Positions 23,444 through 33,690 of a DNA stretch of 64,000 bases are shown here, in pieces. The DNA lies in assembly GCA_020634515.1 (NCBI GenBank), contig JACKBL010000008.1, positions 296,182 through 360,181 on the forward strand, given 5' to 3'. The notes beneath the pieces were generated by a model. The model had not been told where the DNA came from. It did not search any database and worked only from the letters and a program-made list of their open reading frames with translations. The position numbers were made by a program, and so were the translations under genes. Source of the stretch: Ardenticatenales bacterium. Its GTDB lineage: Bacteria; Chloroflexota; Anaerolineae; Promineifilales; Promineifilaceae. Positions within the stretch are counted from its first letter, which is position 1; each line of letters starts with the position of its first letter.

Positions 23444-26400
23444 TCAGGTATTGGACTGACGTATGGGCAGGCGGACATGGAACGTGGAGCCACGTTCCAA
23501 CACGCTTTCCACCCAGATTTCACCGCCGTGCATGGTTACAAGATTCTTGGTAATGGGCAGCCCCAGCCCCGTGCCGCCCACTTCGCGCGTGGGCGAGGCG
23601 TCTACTTGCTCAAATTCGCGGAAGAGTTTGTCGAAATCTTTTTCGGCGATGCCCTTGCCGGTGTCGGCCACTTGCAGGTGAACAGTGTCATTTTCGCGCT
23701 GTATGTGCAGTTGGATTGTGCCGGCATCCGTAAATTTCGCCGCGTTCGAGAGCAAATTCAGCAAAATCTGGCGCATCCGAATCGGGTCCGCCTCAATGGT
23801 GGGCAGGTCGGGCGCGAAAACGGTTTGCAGCGTTACCGGTTTCCCCGCCAACAGCGCGGAAATGGATGCGAGTACATTCCGGGCGACTTCCACCAGGTCC
23901 ACCTGTTCAAGAATGAGGACCATCTTCCCCGCCTCAATCTTCGACATGTCCAGAATGTCGTTAATCAGGCGCAGCAAGTGCTGCCCGCTGGTGTGGATGG
24001 AACTCAGGTCTTCCTCTTGCTCCGGCGTGATTGGACCATCAATGCCCTTCAACATCAAGCGTGAGAAGCCAATAATCGAATTAAGCGGCGTGCGCAGTTC
24101 GTGCGACATATTTGCCAGGAACTGCGTTTTCAGACGGTCTACCTCGCGCAGCCGCTCATTGGCCGCCTGAATCTCCTGGAAGAGTCGCCCGCTCTCAATC
24201 GTCGTCGCCAGGTTGCCGCTCAACGTCTGCAACAGGCGCACGTCGTCATCGCTAAATGCGGGTGATTGCTGGCTCTGTACGTAGATGATGCCAATCATGC
24301 GTCGCCCCAGAGCCAGGGGGATGAGCAGTTGGGAAAATGAATCGTCGCGCGGACCGGTTCCTCCGCCGGACGCACGCGCGTCATTGACGATAATCGGTTC
24401 GCCCCAGGATAGCACCTGGCGCGGCAGCCCATGCTCCGCCGACAGCATGGCGGAGAAGGTGTGGCTGCCACGGGCGGCGATCTGGTGAAGCTCTTGCCGC
24501 GATTCGTCCAGGATGTAAATTGCCACACTGGCCTTGTTCAGGCTGTCATGCAGGGCGCTGACGGTGTTGCGGATGCGTTCGTCGGCCTCCACGCTGGAGG
24601 CCGCCGCTTGCGAAACGCGCAACAGCTTCCGCAGTTCGGCCACGTTTTGCTGCGTCTGTTGAAACAACTGGGCATTGGAGACGGCCAGGCTGGTTTGCGT
24701 GGCGATGGTGCGCAGTAACTGCATGTGGTTGGGCAGATAGGCCCGCGGACGACGCGAATGGACGGATATGTAGCCGATGGGCACGCCTTCGCGCAGCAGG
24801 GGGGACCAGATGGAGGAGGGAAGGGAGGGGCGACCCCAATGCTCACTTTCGGCGCGGGCCAACGGCATCTGGCCGGCGATGATGATTGGCTCCAGCCCAT
24901 GCAGGAAGGTGTACAGCGGCTCCTCGGCGCGGAGCGTTCGCGGTGGCAGCGGCACGGTCTCGCCCTGATAGTGGCAGAGGAGGGTTTGCACGGTTTGCGT
25001 GTTGGCGCGATAAAGGGCCATGAGGAAGGCGTCGTTGGGCAGCAGCCGGCCAAGCTGGGCGTTGACGGTTTCCGCCAACTGGGGCAGGTTGAGGATGCCG
25101 GAGATGTGTGTGCCGATTTGGTTCAGGGTCACCAGTTCGTGGGCGCTGCGCATGGTGTCGTCCAGCAGGCGCAGGTTTTCCAGGAAGGTGGTGAGCTGCC
25201 CGATGACGGCCTGGGTGTAGTTATAGCTGGAGCGATTGACGGATTGCGGATTGCCGGGGAGGTCCAGGGCCAGGTAGCCGATGAATTGTTGTTGGCTGAA
25301 TGCGGGGATGAAAATGCCGGCACGCGCCGCAAAAGGACGCAAATGCGCAACGACCGCCGCGCTTTCCTCCCCCGTGTCCTCAAATATCATCAACTCCCGC
25401 CGCCGGGCCAGTTCGGCAAAGAAACCCGCTTCCACCACCGTCATACCCAGATGCGGCCCTTCCTCCTGCCCCCGTGTAAACTCCGCCGCCACCGACCCCG
25501 TGCCGCTCTGCTCGTCGTACAGGACAAAACGGCACTGCGGCACGCCCGTGTAAGCCGCCACGGCGGACACCGTCATGTCCAGCGCGTCCTCCTGCGTCAA
25601 TGCCTGGTTTAATTCACCGCTGATGCGGTACAGCGCATTTGTTTCCGCCAGCAGCCGTTGGTTAGCCAAATGCGTCGCCGTCTGGTCCGCCAGGGTCAAA
25701 AACGGCTGCAAATTGCGGTCAGGCAGACTTGCGGCGATGGCGCGCGCCAGGATCAGCGTAGCCAGCCATTCCGCCTCCACCAGAATAGGGATCATGTCCG
25801 CCCCACGCACCTGAAGACGTTGGAAAAGCTGGTGTAGGGAAGCGTCCAGCCGCTCATCTTCCTGCCCGTTTGTCACATGAATGATCCGCGTTCCCCAACC
25901 GTCGTTACCATGCGGAAAATGCTCGCGCTGAAGCCGCGTCTCGTCATCCGTGGCGATAGCCGCGCGATTCCACGAGGCGGCGACCAGGAGTTGTTCCGGC
26001 GACAGTGGGTCGGGCGCGATCACCAGCACAGCGTCACATATCTCTGCGGTAGCGGCAAAATCCACCAGGGACTGATAAATCGTGAGCGCGTCCGTGGCTT
26101 CTGTAACCTGCCTCCCTGTTTCATACAGGGCTGTACTCATAAGCAGACTGCGTTCCGTTTGCGCAAAGAGGTCCGCATTTTCAATCGTAATGGCAATCTG
26201 ATCGGCGAGGGATTGGAGGACGGATATACTTTCCGCGCTGAACCCTCCCAGTTGATCGCTCTGTGCGGATATGGCTCCGATGATGCGTCCGCGCGCGTGC
26301 AACTGTAGCGACAACTCAGACCGTGTCCGGGGCAGCAAGGGATCGGCGGTCCAATAGCGGGCCTGGCGCACGTCCTCCTCCACCAGGGTTGTGCCCCGCG

Positions 26401-29400
26401 CAATGGATACGCCCACCAGGGACGCCAGTTCGGGGGGTGGGTCTTCCAACACGGGGAAGCGCAGGCCCTGGCGCAAGTGTTCGGCCCCGGCGGAACCCGT
26501 GCCACCTTGCAGCACGGCCATTCCCTGCTTATCTACCAGGAACAACCCCACATAATACAGATCGAACTGTTCCTGGATCAGATTCACCACTGAACCAATC
26601 AACTGATCCCGATCCAGAATGGTACTCGCCGCCCGTGATATCTCCGCCGCTAACTGCAACTGGGTTGAGTAGAGGATGCTGTCTTGCAGCAGGCGGCCAT
26701 TGTCAATGGCGATGGCTAATTGGTCGGCGATGGTTTGCAGCGTTTGCACAAGCTGCGTCGTGAAGTGGTTTACGTGCTCGCTCTGCACGGTGAGCGCGCC
26801 AATGACTCGTTCCCGCACCCGCAGCGGCAGAGCCAACTCGGAGCGGGTCAATGGCAAGAAGGGATTAGGACGCCATTCGGGATTCTGACGCACATCGGGG
26901 ACAACGCGGGCGCGCCCGTCGGCACTGGCGTTGCCGATGAGCGATCCCGGACCAAGCGGTAAACGATACGCTTCCTGCAACTGGTTGCGCCCTGCTTCTC
27001 CCGTGGCTCCGCGCAGGACGGCTTCGTTGGCGGCGGCGTCCACGAGGAAAATGCCCACGTAATAGAGTTCAAAGGTCGTTTGCAGCAGGTCCACCGCGCT
27101 TTGCAATAAGATTTCAGGGTCGAGGATGCTGCTGGCGGCGGCAGCGACCTGGGCCGCGGCCTGTAATTGCACGCCCTGGGCTGTTTGCGCCTGTAATGCC
27201 TGGCGTGTCTGCTCTAACTGCAACTGATTATTGATGGCGACGGCCAGGGAGGCGGCGATGGTTTCCAACAGACTGGCTTCATCGGTGGGGAAGGCGGCGA
27301 CGTTTTCATCGTGCGCCAATGCCAGGACGCCGATGCAGCGGTTGGCAACGATGAGGGGGAATCCCGCCCAGGCGGAATGGAGTGTCGGGGGGATGTGTTC
27401 GGGGATGAGGCGGCGGAGGTGGGCATGGCTGCCGGCATTAACGATGACCACCGCCTCTTGCCGCGTGACGTAAGCGCTCAGGTCGTCGTTGAACGGCTTG
27501 CTTGATAGCGTATCCAGTCTATCCGTGCCGATTCCATATTGATAATGATAAGCAGCCTGGCGCGGCCTATCTCCATCTTGCGCCAGATAAACGGACATCT
27601 CCGTGGCTTCGGTGAGCGCCAGAATTTCGCGGCGCGCGCCATCGTACACCGCTTGCAGGGTGGGGGCCTGCGCCAGCCTCTGCCCGACGCGGTAGAGCGT
27701 GGTCAACTGCGTCACGCGGTTGCGGGTCTCCGTTGCCAGCAGCGCGTTGCGCAGGGCAATGGTGGTTTGGTTCGCCAGAGCGGAGATCAGGCGCGTTTCC
27801 GCGGAGGAAAAGGGGCGCTGTTGATTGAACAGAATCACGAGGCCAGAAGCTTCTCCGGCGAACAGGAGGGGGACCAGCAACACGTTTACCTGCCCCATGC
27901 GGCGCAGCAGTTCTTCTTCTGGCACGGGAAGCCGCGGGTCGTCAATTCGTCGCGCTACCGGTTCTTGTGTGGCAAGCGCCTGCCGCGCCGAGGGAAAATC
28001 GTTGAGGGCCAGCGCGGAATAGGCGGGCAGTTGTTGGTTGTGGGCGAGGGTATTCGCGGCGTGCTCTGCCTGAACCGTAATGGTGTCTGCTTCTGCCTCC
28101 CAGGAGGCGATCAGGCAGCGGCTGGCGCCGAGTTGTTCGGTGAAGGCGCGCGCGGCGCGGCGATAGATTTCTTCTACGTCTAGCGTCGTGCTGAGGAGAT
28201 GTGTAAGCTGGTACAGCGCTTCTGTTTCGCGTAGTCGGGATTGCGTTTGGGTGAAGAGGCGGCTGTTTTCCACGGTCAGGGCAATCTGCCCGGCGACGGC
28301 GGCGACCAGATTTTGATCGTAGGGGCTTAGGTCTTCCGCTTCGCCACCAATGCGCAGTTCGCCGATGATCTGGCCGCGAGAGACAAGGGGGGTGGTGAAC
28401 GCGCTGATGCTGTTTATCGACGTCCCATCCGGCGGGCTGGTCGCGGGGGCCAGGCGGGTGGCTTGTTGGTAGAGGCGATTCAGTTCGGCCAGGTTTTGTT
28501 CGACGCGAGCGAGCAGGCGGGCGTTGGCGATGGCTGCGCCGATGGTTTCGGCGCAGAGGGCGAGCAGGTTCAGGTCGCTGGTGGTAAGTTGGCCGGGTTG
28601 TTCGGTGTAGATGCCGATGGCCCCGTAGGGTTCCGTGCCGGCATAAAGCGGAACCGCCGCCTCGCCCCCCACCACGGGGAAGTCCAGATCGTAGTAGCCT
28701 GCGTCATGGTGGGTGCGCGTGCCTACCAGCAGCGGCTTGCCTTGTTGCATCGCCTGCCCCAGCAGGCCACTGCGCAGCGGGCGGGTCAGATGTAGTGGCG
28801 CGACAAGGCGGGGTTGCCTGGCGGTGGCGGCTTGCACCGACCACCCGAAGTCACCGCGGGCGGCGATGTGTACGGCGTCATAGTTGAATGCTTCCTGAAT
28901 ATGCCGGCACGCGCGCCATACCATTTCCTCGTCATCATGCAACCGATTCAGTTGTTGCCCCAACGTCAAAACATACTGGAGTTGCCCGGCCTGCACCTCC
29001 ACCTGGCGGAAAGCGCGCGCATTCAAAATCGCCGCGGCGATCTGATCCGCCATCAACTGCAATACCTGCAAATCCTCATCCGTAAACGCGCTTTCCTCGC
29101 GGCTTTGCACGTCGAGCGCGCCCAGCAGATCGCCACGACCCACCAGGGGCACGGCCATTTCCGCACGAGTCTCCGGCAGCAACGGATTTTGGAAATAGAC
29201 GGTATCCTCGCCCACGTTGAGGGCGATGCGTGGGCGGCGATTCGCCATGGCCCAACCGACGATAGACGCCGACCCCACCGCCAACCGGTGCGGCTGGGCT
29301 GCCATGATCTGGCCGACTTCCCCTGTCGCCGCGCGTACAATGGCAGCCTGCCCGTCCGCTTCCAGCAAGAATATGGCGGCATGGTAGAAGCCGAATCGAT

Positions 29401-30805
29401 CCGGGATCAGATCGACGACATCCGCCATCAATGTTTCCAGGTCTAGCGAGGCGCTTGCCGCCTGTCCCACCTGTACGGCGGCCCGCAACTGCGTGGCCCG
29501 CTGCTTCAGTTCCGCCGTGCGGTGGGCAATAATTGACTCCTGCGTCTCCAACTGGTGACGCAGGCGATACGCCATTTTGTTAAACGTTGTCGCCAGCAGC
29601 CCTAATTCGTCGGGTCGGTTGATGATCACATCCTGCTGTTGCCCTTGTTGCAGCGCTTCCGCCCCCTGTTGTAAATGCGCCAGGTCGCGCGTTAGCGGGC
29701 GAATGAACTGAATGTAGAGGAGAGCGATGAGGACGAGGGCGATGAGGGCGGCCAGACCAAACGAGGGGGCCACGGTGCGGTTAACGGCGGCCAGGGCGTC
29801 GGCGCGCCCCTGTACGGCAGCGGCGTACCAACCAAGGTTGTTGATAGTGGGGTCGGCTCCCGCGACGGGAGCGGCCACAAAAAGGTAGGTGCGGCCAAAC
29901 TGGCCGGTGTAGGTGGTGAGACCGGCGGCGGCGGCGGCGATAGGGACGTTGGCCTGGACGAAGTCGTCAATACGGATGGAGGCGTAGATGACGTCGCCAT
30001 TGGCGGCGACGAGGGCCGTGCGCCCGGAGCCACTGAATTGGCCGCGCAGGAGGGTGGCTGTGATGGCGTTGTAGTCGAAGGCTTCGTAGATCGCGCCCAT
30101 CAACTCACCGCTCTGGGGGTCCAGGATGGGCACGGCGAGGGCGAGAACACGGGAGGTTGGGCTGCCCAGATCAACGAGTGGGCCGGCGATGTAGGCTTGT
30201 TGGCCTGACTGGAGGGCCTGCCACCAGGGGGCGTCGTCAAAGAACACCTGAGCAGGCGGGTAGCTGTACCCGACGAGGGCGCCGTATCGGTCAACGATGA
30301 CGAGGCTGCTGTTCTCGCTGGGGCGGGCCAGGAGAGCGTCGTGCAGTTCGTCGGTGAGTTCGAGTTGGATTCGGGCGCTGATGGTTGGGGGGATTTGGGC
30401 GGGATCGAAGTGACTTTTTTGCGCCGCCGCCCATTCCTGGCGCAGCGTTTCCCGCAGAGCATCGGGGCCACCAGGGGTGGTTTCGTAGGTGGCATTGACG
30501 TATTTGATGTCGTTGTGAATGGTTTCGTAGGCGGCCAGGTTGCGTAGGAAGTTCAGTTGCTCGTCTAGTTGGCGGGAGAGTTGCTCGGCTTGAATGCCGG
30601 CAATTGACTCCAAACTTTCCTGCGCCAAACGTTCCACCTGCGCCCGCCCCACGAAAATACTCACCAACACCGCCGCGAACAACGTCACCATCAAGCCGCT
30701 AATTACCAGGAATGGCAGGCGGAAGGCAATCGTGGCCGGAAAACGGAGCAGACGCTTACCTGGGGAGGCATTGCTGGAGGAAACCGGGCTGCTGCTCATA
30801 AGCAT
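23444..30805 (-). CDS. Giant multi-GAF sensor histidine kinase (2453 aa)
   Basis: One uninterrupted frame. An N-terminal membrane helix (about 25-50) leads into an extracytoplasmic dCache-like sensor (about 55-350), a second helix (about 350-370) and a HAMP segment (about 370-430). About ten GAF domains then follow in series (roughly 450-2200). Several share the phrases FYHAAIFLLE or LYYVGIFLVD, GxTGExG and SxVGxAxAxxRxRVxxDV, showing internal duplication. It ends in HisKA with MSHELRTPLN (phosphorylated His about 2235) and HATPase boxes NLLSNAAKF, DTGKGI and GGTGLGLPITK. It should integrate one extracellular and many intracellular cues and phosphorylate a receiver. Candidate partners are two free receivers upstream and the receiver fused to the enzyme downstream. 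Confidence 0.93.
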   Translation of the reverse strand: MLMSSSPVSSSNASPGKRLLRFPATIAFRLPFLVISGLMVTLFAAVLVSIFVGRAQVERLAQESLESIAGIQAEQLSRQLDEQLNFLRNLAAYETIHNDIKYVNATYETTPGGPDALRETLRQEWAAAQKSHFDPAQIPPTISARIQLELTDELHDALLARPSENSSLVIVDRYGALVGYSYPPAQVFFDDAPWWQALQSGQQAYIAGPLVDLGSPTSRVLALAVPILDPQSGELMGAIYEAFDYNAITATLLRGQFSGSGRTALVAANGDVIYASIRIDDFVQANVPIAAAAAGLTTYTGQFGRTYLFVAAPVAGADPTINNLGWYAAAVQGRADALAAVNRTVAPSFGLAALIALVLIALLYIQFIRPLTRDLAHLQQGAEALQQGQQQDVIINRPDELGLLATTFNKMAYRLRHQLETQESIIAHRTAELKQRATQLRAAVQVGQAASASLDLETLMADVVDLIPDRFGFYHAAIFLLEADGQAAIVRAATGEVGQIMAAQPHRLAVGSASIVGWAMANRRPRIALNVGEDTVYFQNPLLPETRAEMAVPLVGRGDLLGALDVQSREESAFTDEDLQVLQLMADQIAAAILNARAFRQVEVQAGQLQYVLTLGQQLNRLHDDEEMVWRACRHIQEAFNYDAVHIAARGDFGWSVQAATARQPRLVAPLHLTRPLRSGLLGQAMQQGKPLLVGTRTHHDAGYYDLDFPVVGGEAAVPLYAGTEPYGAIGIYTEQPGQLTTSDLNLLALCAETIGAAIANARLLARVEQNLAELNRLYQQATRLAPATSPPDGTSINSISAFTTPLVSRGQIIGELRIGGEAEDLSPYDQNLVAAVAGQIALTVENSRLFTQTQSRLRETEALYQLTHLLSTTLDVEEIYRRAARAFTEQLGASRCLIASWEAEADTITVQAEHAANTLAHNQQLPAYSALALNDFPSARQALATQEPVARRIDDPRLPVPEEELLRRMGQVNVLLVPLLFAGEASGLVILFNQQRPFSSAETRLISALANQTTIALRNALLATETRNRVTQLTTLYRVGQRLAQAPTLQAVYDGARREILALTEATEMSVYLAQDGDRPRQAAYHYQYGIGTDRLDTLSSKPFNDDLSAYVTRQEAVVIVNAGSHAHLRRLIPEHIPPTLHSAWAGFPLIVANRCIGVLALAHDENVAAFPTDEASLLETIAASLAVAINNQLQLEQTRQALQAQTAQGVQLQAAAQVAAAASSILDPEILLQSAVDLLQTTFELYYVGIFLVDAAANEAVLRGATGEAGRNQLQEAYRLPLGPGSLIGNASADGRARVVPDVRQNPEWRPNPFLPLTRSELALPLRVRERVIGALTVQSEHVNHFTTQLVQTLQTIADQLAIAIDNGRLLQDSILYSTQLQLAAEISRAASTILDRDQLIGSVVNLIQEQFDLYYVGLFLVDKQGMAVLQGGTGSAGAEHLRQGLRFPVLEDPPPELASLVGVSIARGTTLVEEDVRQARYWTADPLLPRTRSELSLQLHARGRIIGAISAQSDQLGGFSAESISVLQSLADQIAITIENADLFAQTERSLLMSTALYETGRQVTEATDALTIYQSLVDFAATAEICDAVLVIAPDPLSPEQLLVAASWNRAAIATDDETRLQREHFPHGNDGWGTRIIHVTNGQEDERLDASLHQLFQRLQVRGADMIPILVEAEWLATLILARAIAASLPDRNLQPFLTLADQTATHLANQRLLAETNALYRISGELNQALTQEDALDMTVSAVAAYTGVPQCRFVLYDEQSGTGSVAAEFTRGQEEGPHLGMTVVEAGFFAELARRRELMIFEDTGEESAAVVAHLRPFAARAGIFIPAFSQQQFIGYLALDLPGNPQSVNRSSYNYTQAVIGQLTTFLENLRLLDDTMRSAHELVTLNQIGTHISGILNLPQLAETVNAQLGRLLPNDAFLMALYRANTQTVQTLLCHYQGETVPLPPRTLRAEEPLYTFLHGLEPIIIAGQMPLARAESEHWGRPSLPSSIWSPLLREGVPIGYISVHSRRPRAYLPNHMQLLRTIATQTSLAVSNAQLFQQTQQNVAELRKLLRVSQAAASSVEADERIRNTVSALHDSLNKASVAIYILDESRQELHQIAARGSHTFSAMLSAEHGLPRQVLSWGEPIIVNDARASGGGTGPRDDSFSQLLIPLALGRRMIGIIYVQSQQSPAFSDDDVRLLQTLSGNLATTIESGRLFQEIQAANERLREVDRLKTQFLANMSHELRTPLNSIIGFSRLMLKGIDGPITPEQEEDLSSIHTSGQHLLRLINDILDMSKIEAGKMVLILEQVDLVEVARNVLASISALLAGKPVTLQTVFAPDLPTIEADPIRMRQILLNLLSNAAKFTDAGTIQLHIQRENDTVHLQVADTGKGIAEKDFDKLFREFEQVDASPTREVGGTGLGLPITKNLVTMHGGEIWVESVLERGSTFHVRLPIRQSNT

Positions 30806-30851
30806 TCGACAGAGTGATGTGGGGGGACCACGTCACCTTAAAACGGAAGCA

Positions 30852-32705
30852 TCACGTGTGGCGAACAGACGAATCCGCGGTCTGGTCGGGTTGGAAGAGG
30901 TGAATTTGTACCTGGCGATTACCCAGAACCGCGCCCAATTCATCCGCGGCCGTATCCAACAGGGCGTTAATCTCCAGATTGCGCTGCAACCTGGCCGTAA
31001 TCTGGTTGACGAGTTGTTCCCGCTGCGCCAGGCGGCGCGTTTCGTCAAGGAGTTGGCGGTTGCGGATGGTGGTGCTGCTGAGCAGGGCGAGTGACTCCAG
31101 GAATTGGGATTCTTCCGCGGAGTAGGGTAGCGCGCCGTGGTCTCGTGTGAGAATGAGTACGCCCAGTGGATGATCGCTCTGGCGTAGAGGTACGGCAATA
31201 GCTGCCATCACATCCAGGTCTTGTATCATTCCCGAAGCTGTGGTGGATTGGGCCATCCATTCCGCGTAATCGTCGATGCGGAGCGTTTGATTAGACTGGA
31301 AAAGCTGCCCTGGCAGACCTTCTCCCGGATCGAGGGAGACGCCGGCGGGTATCTGTTCTCCTTGAACATAGCCGGCGGCGAGTTCTAGTTTCTGGATGTC
31401 TTCATGCCAAATCCAGGCGGTGGCGCCATCGGATTGTAGCAGGGTCATGCAGCGTTGGACGAGCACGTTGAGCGCGCCGCGCAGGTCTGCTTGCTGCGTC
31501 ATTAGTGAAGCGATTTCGGGAAGTTGCGCCAGCAGATCGGCCCGCCTGCCGGATTCGGCATAGAGGCGAGCGTTGTCGATATTGCTGGCTAGTTGGTCGG
31601 CCATTAACTGCATGATGGCCAGGTCTTCCTGCTGAAATGCGTCCACTTCCTTGCTTTGTATGTCTAGCACGCCCAGGAGTTCGCCGTGTGCGATCAAGGG
31701 CAGTACGGCTTCGGAGCGCGTTTCGGGTAGGAGGGGATTGCTGAAGTGTACGGGGTCGGTGCCGACATCGCGGGCGACGCGGGGGCGACGATTGGCGGCG
31801 GCCCAGCCGACGAGTGAGTTTGAGCCAACGGGGAGGGAGTGTTGCCGCTCTTTTAACTGTTTGCCGATTTGCCCGGTTGATTCGCGCACGATGGCTTGCT
31901 GCCGGTTGCTGTCCAGGAGAAAGAGGGAGGCGTGATAGAAACCAAACTGGTTGCGGATAAGTTCGGTGGTGCTGTGCATGAGTTGGTCGAGGTCAAGCGA
32001 CGCGCTGGCGGCGCGGCCTACTTCGACGCTGCGGCGGAGTTGTTCGGCCCGCCGCTGGAGGCTGGCGGTTTGTTCGTCAACGCGCTGCTGCAAGGTGTCG
32101 GCCAGGGTTTGGACGTCTTGGGTAAGTTCGCGCAGGTCGCGCACGTTGTGGTTGAGGCGCTCGCTGTAGGTCCAGATAGCCAGGATGAGGACGAGGTTGG
32201 TGATGATGTGTTCCAGGCTGGATTGACCGGCGGCGGTGAGGACGAGGGGGATGATGATGAGGGAAAAGGCGGCGTAGGGAAGGCTGTGGCGAAAGCCGCC
32301 GAGGAGGCTGGTGCCGAAAATAGGCAGGAGGGCCAGGGAGAAAAGGGGGAGAAGTTGCTGTCCCCCGGTGGCAAGCAGGATGGCCAAAAGGATGAGGTCG
32401 AGGGCGCTGAAGTAGAGGTGCAGTGCCGGCATTAACCGACCACGACGAATCAACCAAAGACAGATGACCGTGATTGTGAGATTGTAGAGGTACGTGAGCG
32501 CAACCGTCGCCAGCGGCAGCCCCATGTCGAAGCGCGCTGCCGTCAGGCGTTCGATCAGGGCGACAACGGCGCGTAAGAAAAACGCCAATGTCGTTGGCAG
32601 CAGCAGGAAGATGATGAGGGTTTGCAGCAGGCGACCGTCTTGCTGTGTTTGCGGGTCGTCCGTGTATATCGTCAGCAGCCGTTCCCACCACGATCTCTGG
32701 CGCAT
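30852..32705 (-). CDS. Membrane GAF-domain sensor without kinase domain
   Basis: 617 residues from ATG at 32705 (GGAG eight bases upstream); a start at 32753 would overlap the preceding gene. About six hydrophobic segments (30-190) form a 7TM-like membrane sensor region. It is followed by a coiled coil (about 200-240) and two GAF domains (about 245-400 and 410-570) very similar in wording to GAF domains of the giant kinase next door (FYHASLFLLD, GSNSLVGWAAANRRPRVARDV). There is no HisKA, HATPase, GGDEF or phosphatase domain, so it has no visible output. It probably works with, or split from, the neighbouring kinase, whose start is 46 bp downstream. Confidence 0.85.
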   Translation of the reverse strand: MRQRSWWERLLTIYTDDPQTQQDGRLLQTLIIFLLLPTTLAFFLRAVVALIERLTAARFDMGLPLATVALTYLYNLTITVICLWLIRRGRLMPALHLYFSALDLILLAILLATGGQQLLPLFSLALLPIFGTSLLGGFRHSLPYAAFSLIIIPLVLTAAGQSSLEHIITNLVLILAIWTYSERLNHNVRDLRELTQDVQTLADTLQQRVDEQTASLQRRAEQLRRSVEVGRAASASLDLDQLMHSTTELIRNQFGFYHASLFLLDSNRQQAIVRESTGQIGKQLKERQHSLPVGSNSLVGWAAANRRPRVARDVGTDPVHFSNPLLPETRSEAVLPLIAHGELLGVLDIQSKEVDAFQQEDLAIMQLMADQLASNIDNARLYAESGRRADLLAQLPEIASLMTQQADLRGALNVLVQRCMTLLQSDGATAWIWHEDIQKLELAAGYVQGEQIPAGVSLDPGEGLPGQLFQSNQTLRIDDYAEWMAQSTTASGMIQDLDVMAAIAVPLRQSDHPLGVLILTRDHGALPYSAEESQFLESLALLSSTTIRNRQLLDETRRLAQREQLVNQITARLQRNLEINALLDTAADELGAVLGNRQVQIHLFQPDQTADSSVRHT

Positions 32706-32734
32706 GTGCGTTTCTCCGCGATGGACCGCGTCAA

Positions 32735-33166
32735 TTAGCGACCCAGGTCCCACACGGGAATGCCGGCAAGAACCTGGCGAATCTGTTCCGGAAAACGGTC
32801 TGCGTCCAGAGGCTTGGAAAGAAAACCATCGAAGCCAGCTTGCCGCGCTTTTTCCATTTCCGCCGTGCTTCCCTGCGCCGTCACGACGACGACCAGCGTG
32901 TCGCGCAGCCCTGGGTGCGCCCGCAGTTGCGCCAGTGCCTCATACCCATCTTCGTGTGGCAGGCGCAAATCCATCAAGATCAGGTCTACCCGGGGCATGG
33001 TGGCGGCAAACTCAACCACGCCCCAGCCCGTCGTTTTCCATTCGCAGCGATGCACGCCCATGAAGGCGAGGAGGCGCGCGACGAGGACGAAATTGGAGAC
33101 GTTGTCCTCGACAACCAGGACATATGCATCTTTGGGGTCAATGGTAGGACGAGCTGGCACGTTCAT
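32735..33166 (-). CDS. Single-domain response regulator
   Basis: 143 residues, essentially a receiver domain only. The acidic pocket VVEDN, phospho-acceptor in LILMDLRLPHEDGYE, the VTAQG switch segment and K in FLSKPLDAD are all present. There is no DNA-binding or enzymatic output, so it probably passes phosphate on or acts by protein contact. It sits between a second free receiver and the GAF membrane sensor on one strand, with a 29-bp gap to the latter. The octamer at 32761 codes for part of its C-terminus. Confidence 0.92.
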   Translation of the reverse strand: MNVPARPTIDPKDAYVLVVEDNVSNFVLVARLLAFMGVHRCEWKTTGWGVVEFAATMPRVDLILMDLRLPHEDGYEALAQLRAHPGLRDTLVVVVTAQGSTAEMEKARQAGFDGFLSKPLDADRFPEQIRQVLAGIPVWDLGR

Positions 33167-33255
33167 AGGCGGAATGATTTATGTTTGAGCGTCAGCAAAG
33201 CTGAATTTGGACGCGAGATTACGAAGGTGATCATGGGCAAATTGGCGCGTGAATA

Positions 33256-33690
33256 TCACCGGGCGGACTGAGCAAGGCCGGCGCGGCGCTTGGAACGTGA
33301 GGATAAATGCGCGCGCAACTGGTCTGGGAACAGATCAACATCAATTGGTTTTTGAATGAAGTCGGTGCAGCCGGCGGCGAGGCTGCGGCTGCGGTCGGAG
33401 GGCAGGACATTGGCCGTCACGGCGATGATGGGTACATAGCGCAGGGCTTCCAGAGCGCGGATTTGTGCCGTCAATGTGTAGCCGTCGTCGTGGGGCATGT
33501 TCAGATCCATGAGGATGATGTCGGGCGTACGTTCGCGCAGCGAGGTAAACAGCGCCTGCCGCGAAGCAGCGCCACGTACGACAAATCCTTCCGCGGTGAG
33601 CAATCGCCGCACGAGTTGGAAATTTGTCAGGTTGTCTTCGACATAGAGGATGACGGGTGGTGATTCTTGATCGGACGGATCGCTCATCAT
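33256..33690 (-). CDS. Single-domain response regulator
   Basis: 144 residues with one receiver domain: YVEDN acidic pocket, phospho-acceptor Asp in IILMDLNMPHDDGY, TAN switch segment and lysine in FIQKPIDVD. It is about as similar to the next receiver as expected for a tandem duplication, sharing the phrase MDL.(M/L)PH(E/D)DGY and the KP(I/L)D(V/A)D...FP(D/E)Q(L/I)R ending. As the first gene of the signalling block it probably carries the block's promoter in the 630-bp gap upstream. It has no output domain. Confidence 0.92.
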   Translation of the reverse strand: MMSDPSDQESPPVILYVEDNLTNFQLVRRLLTAEGFVVRGAASRQALFTSLRERTPDIILMDLNMPHDDGYTLTAQIRALEALRYVPIIAVTANVLPSDRSRSLAAGCTDFIQKPIDVDLFPDQLRAHLSSRSKRRAGLAQSAR

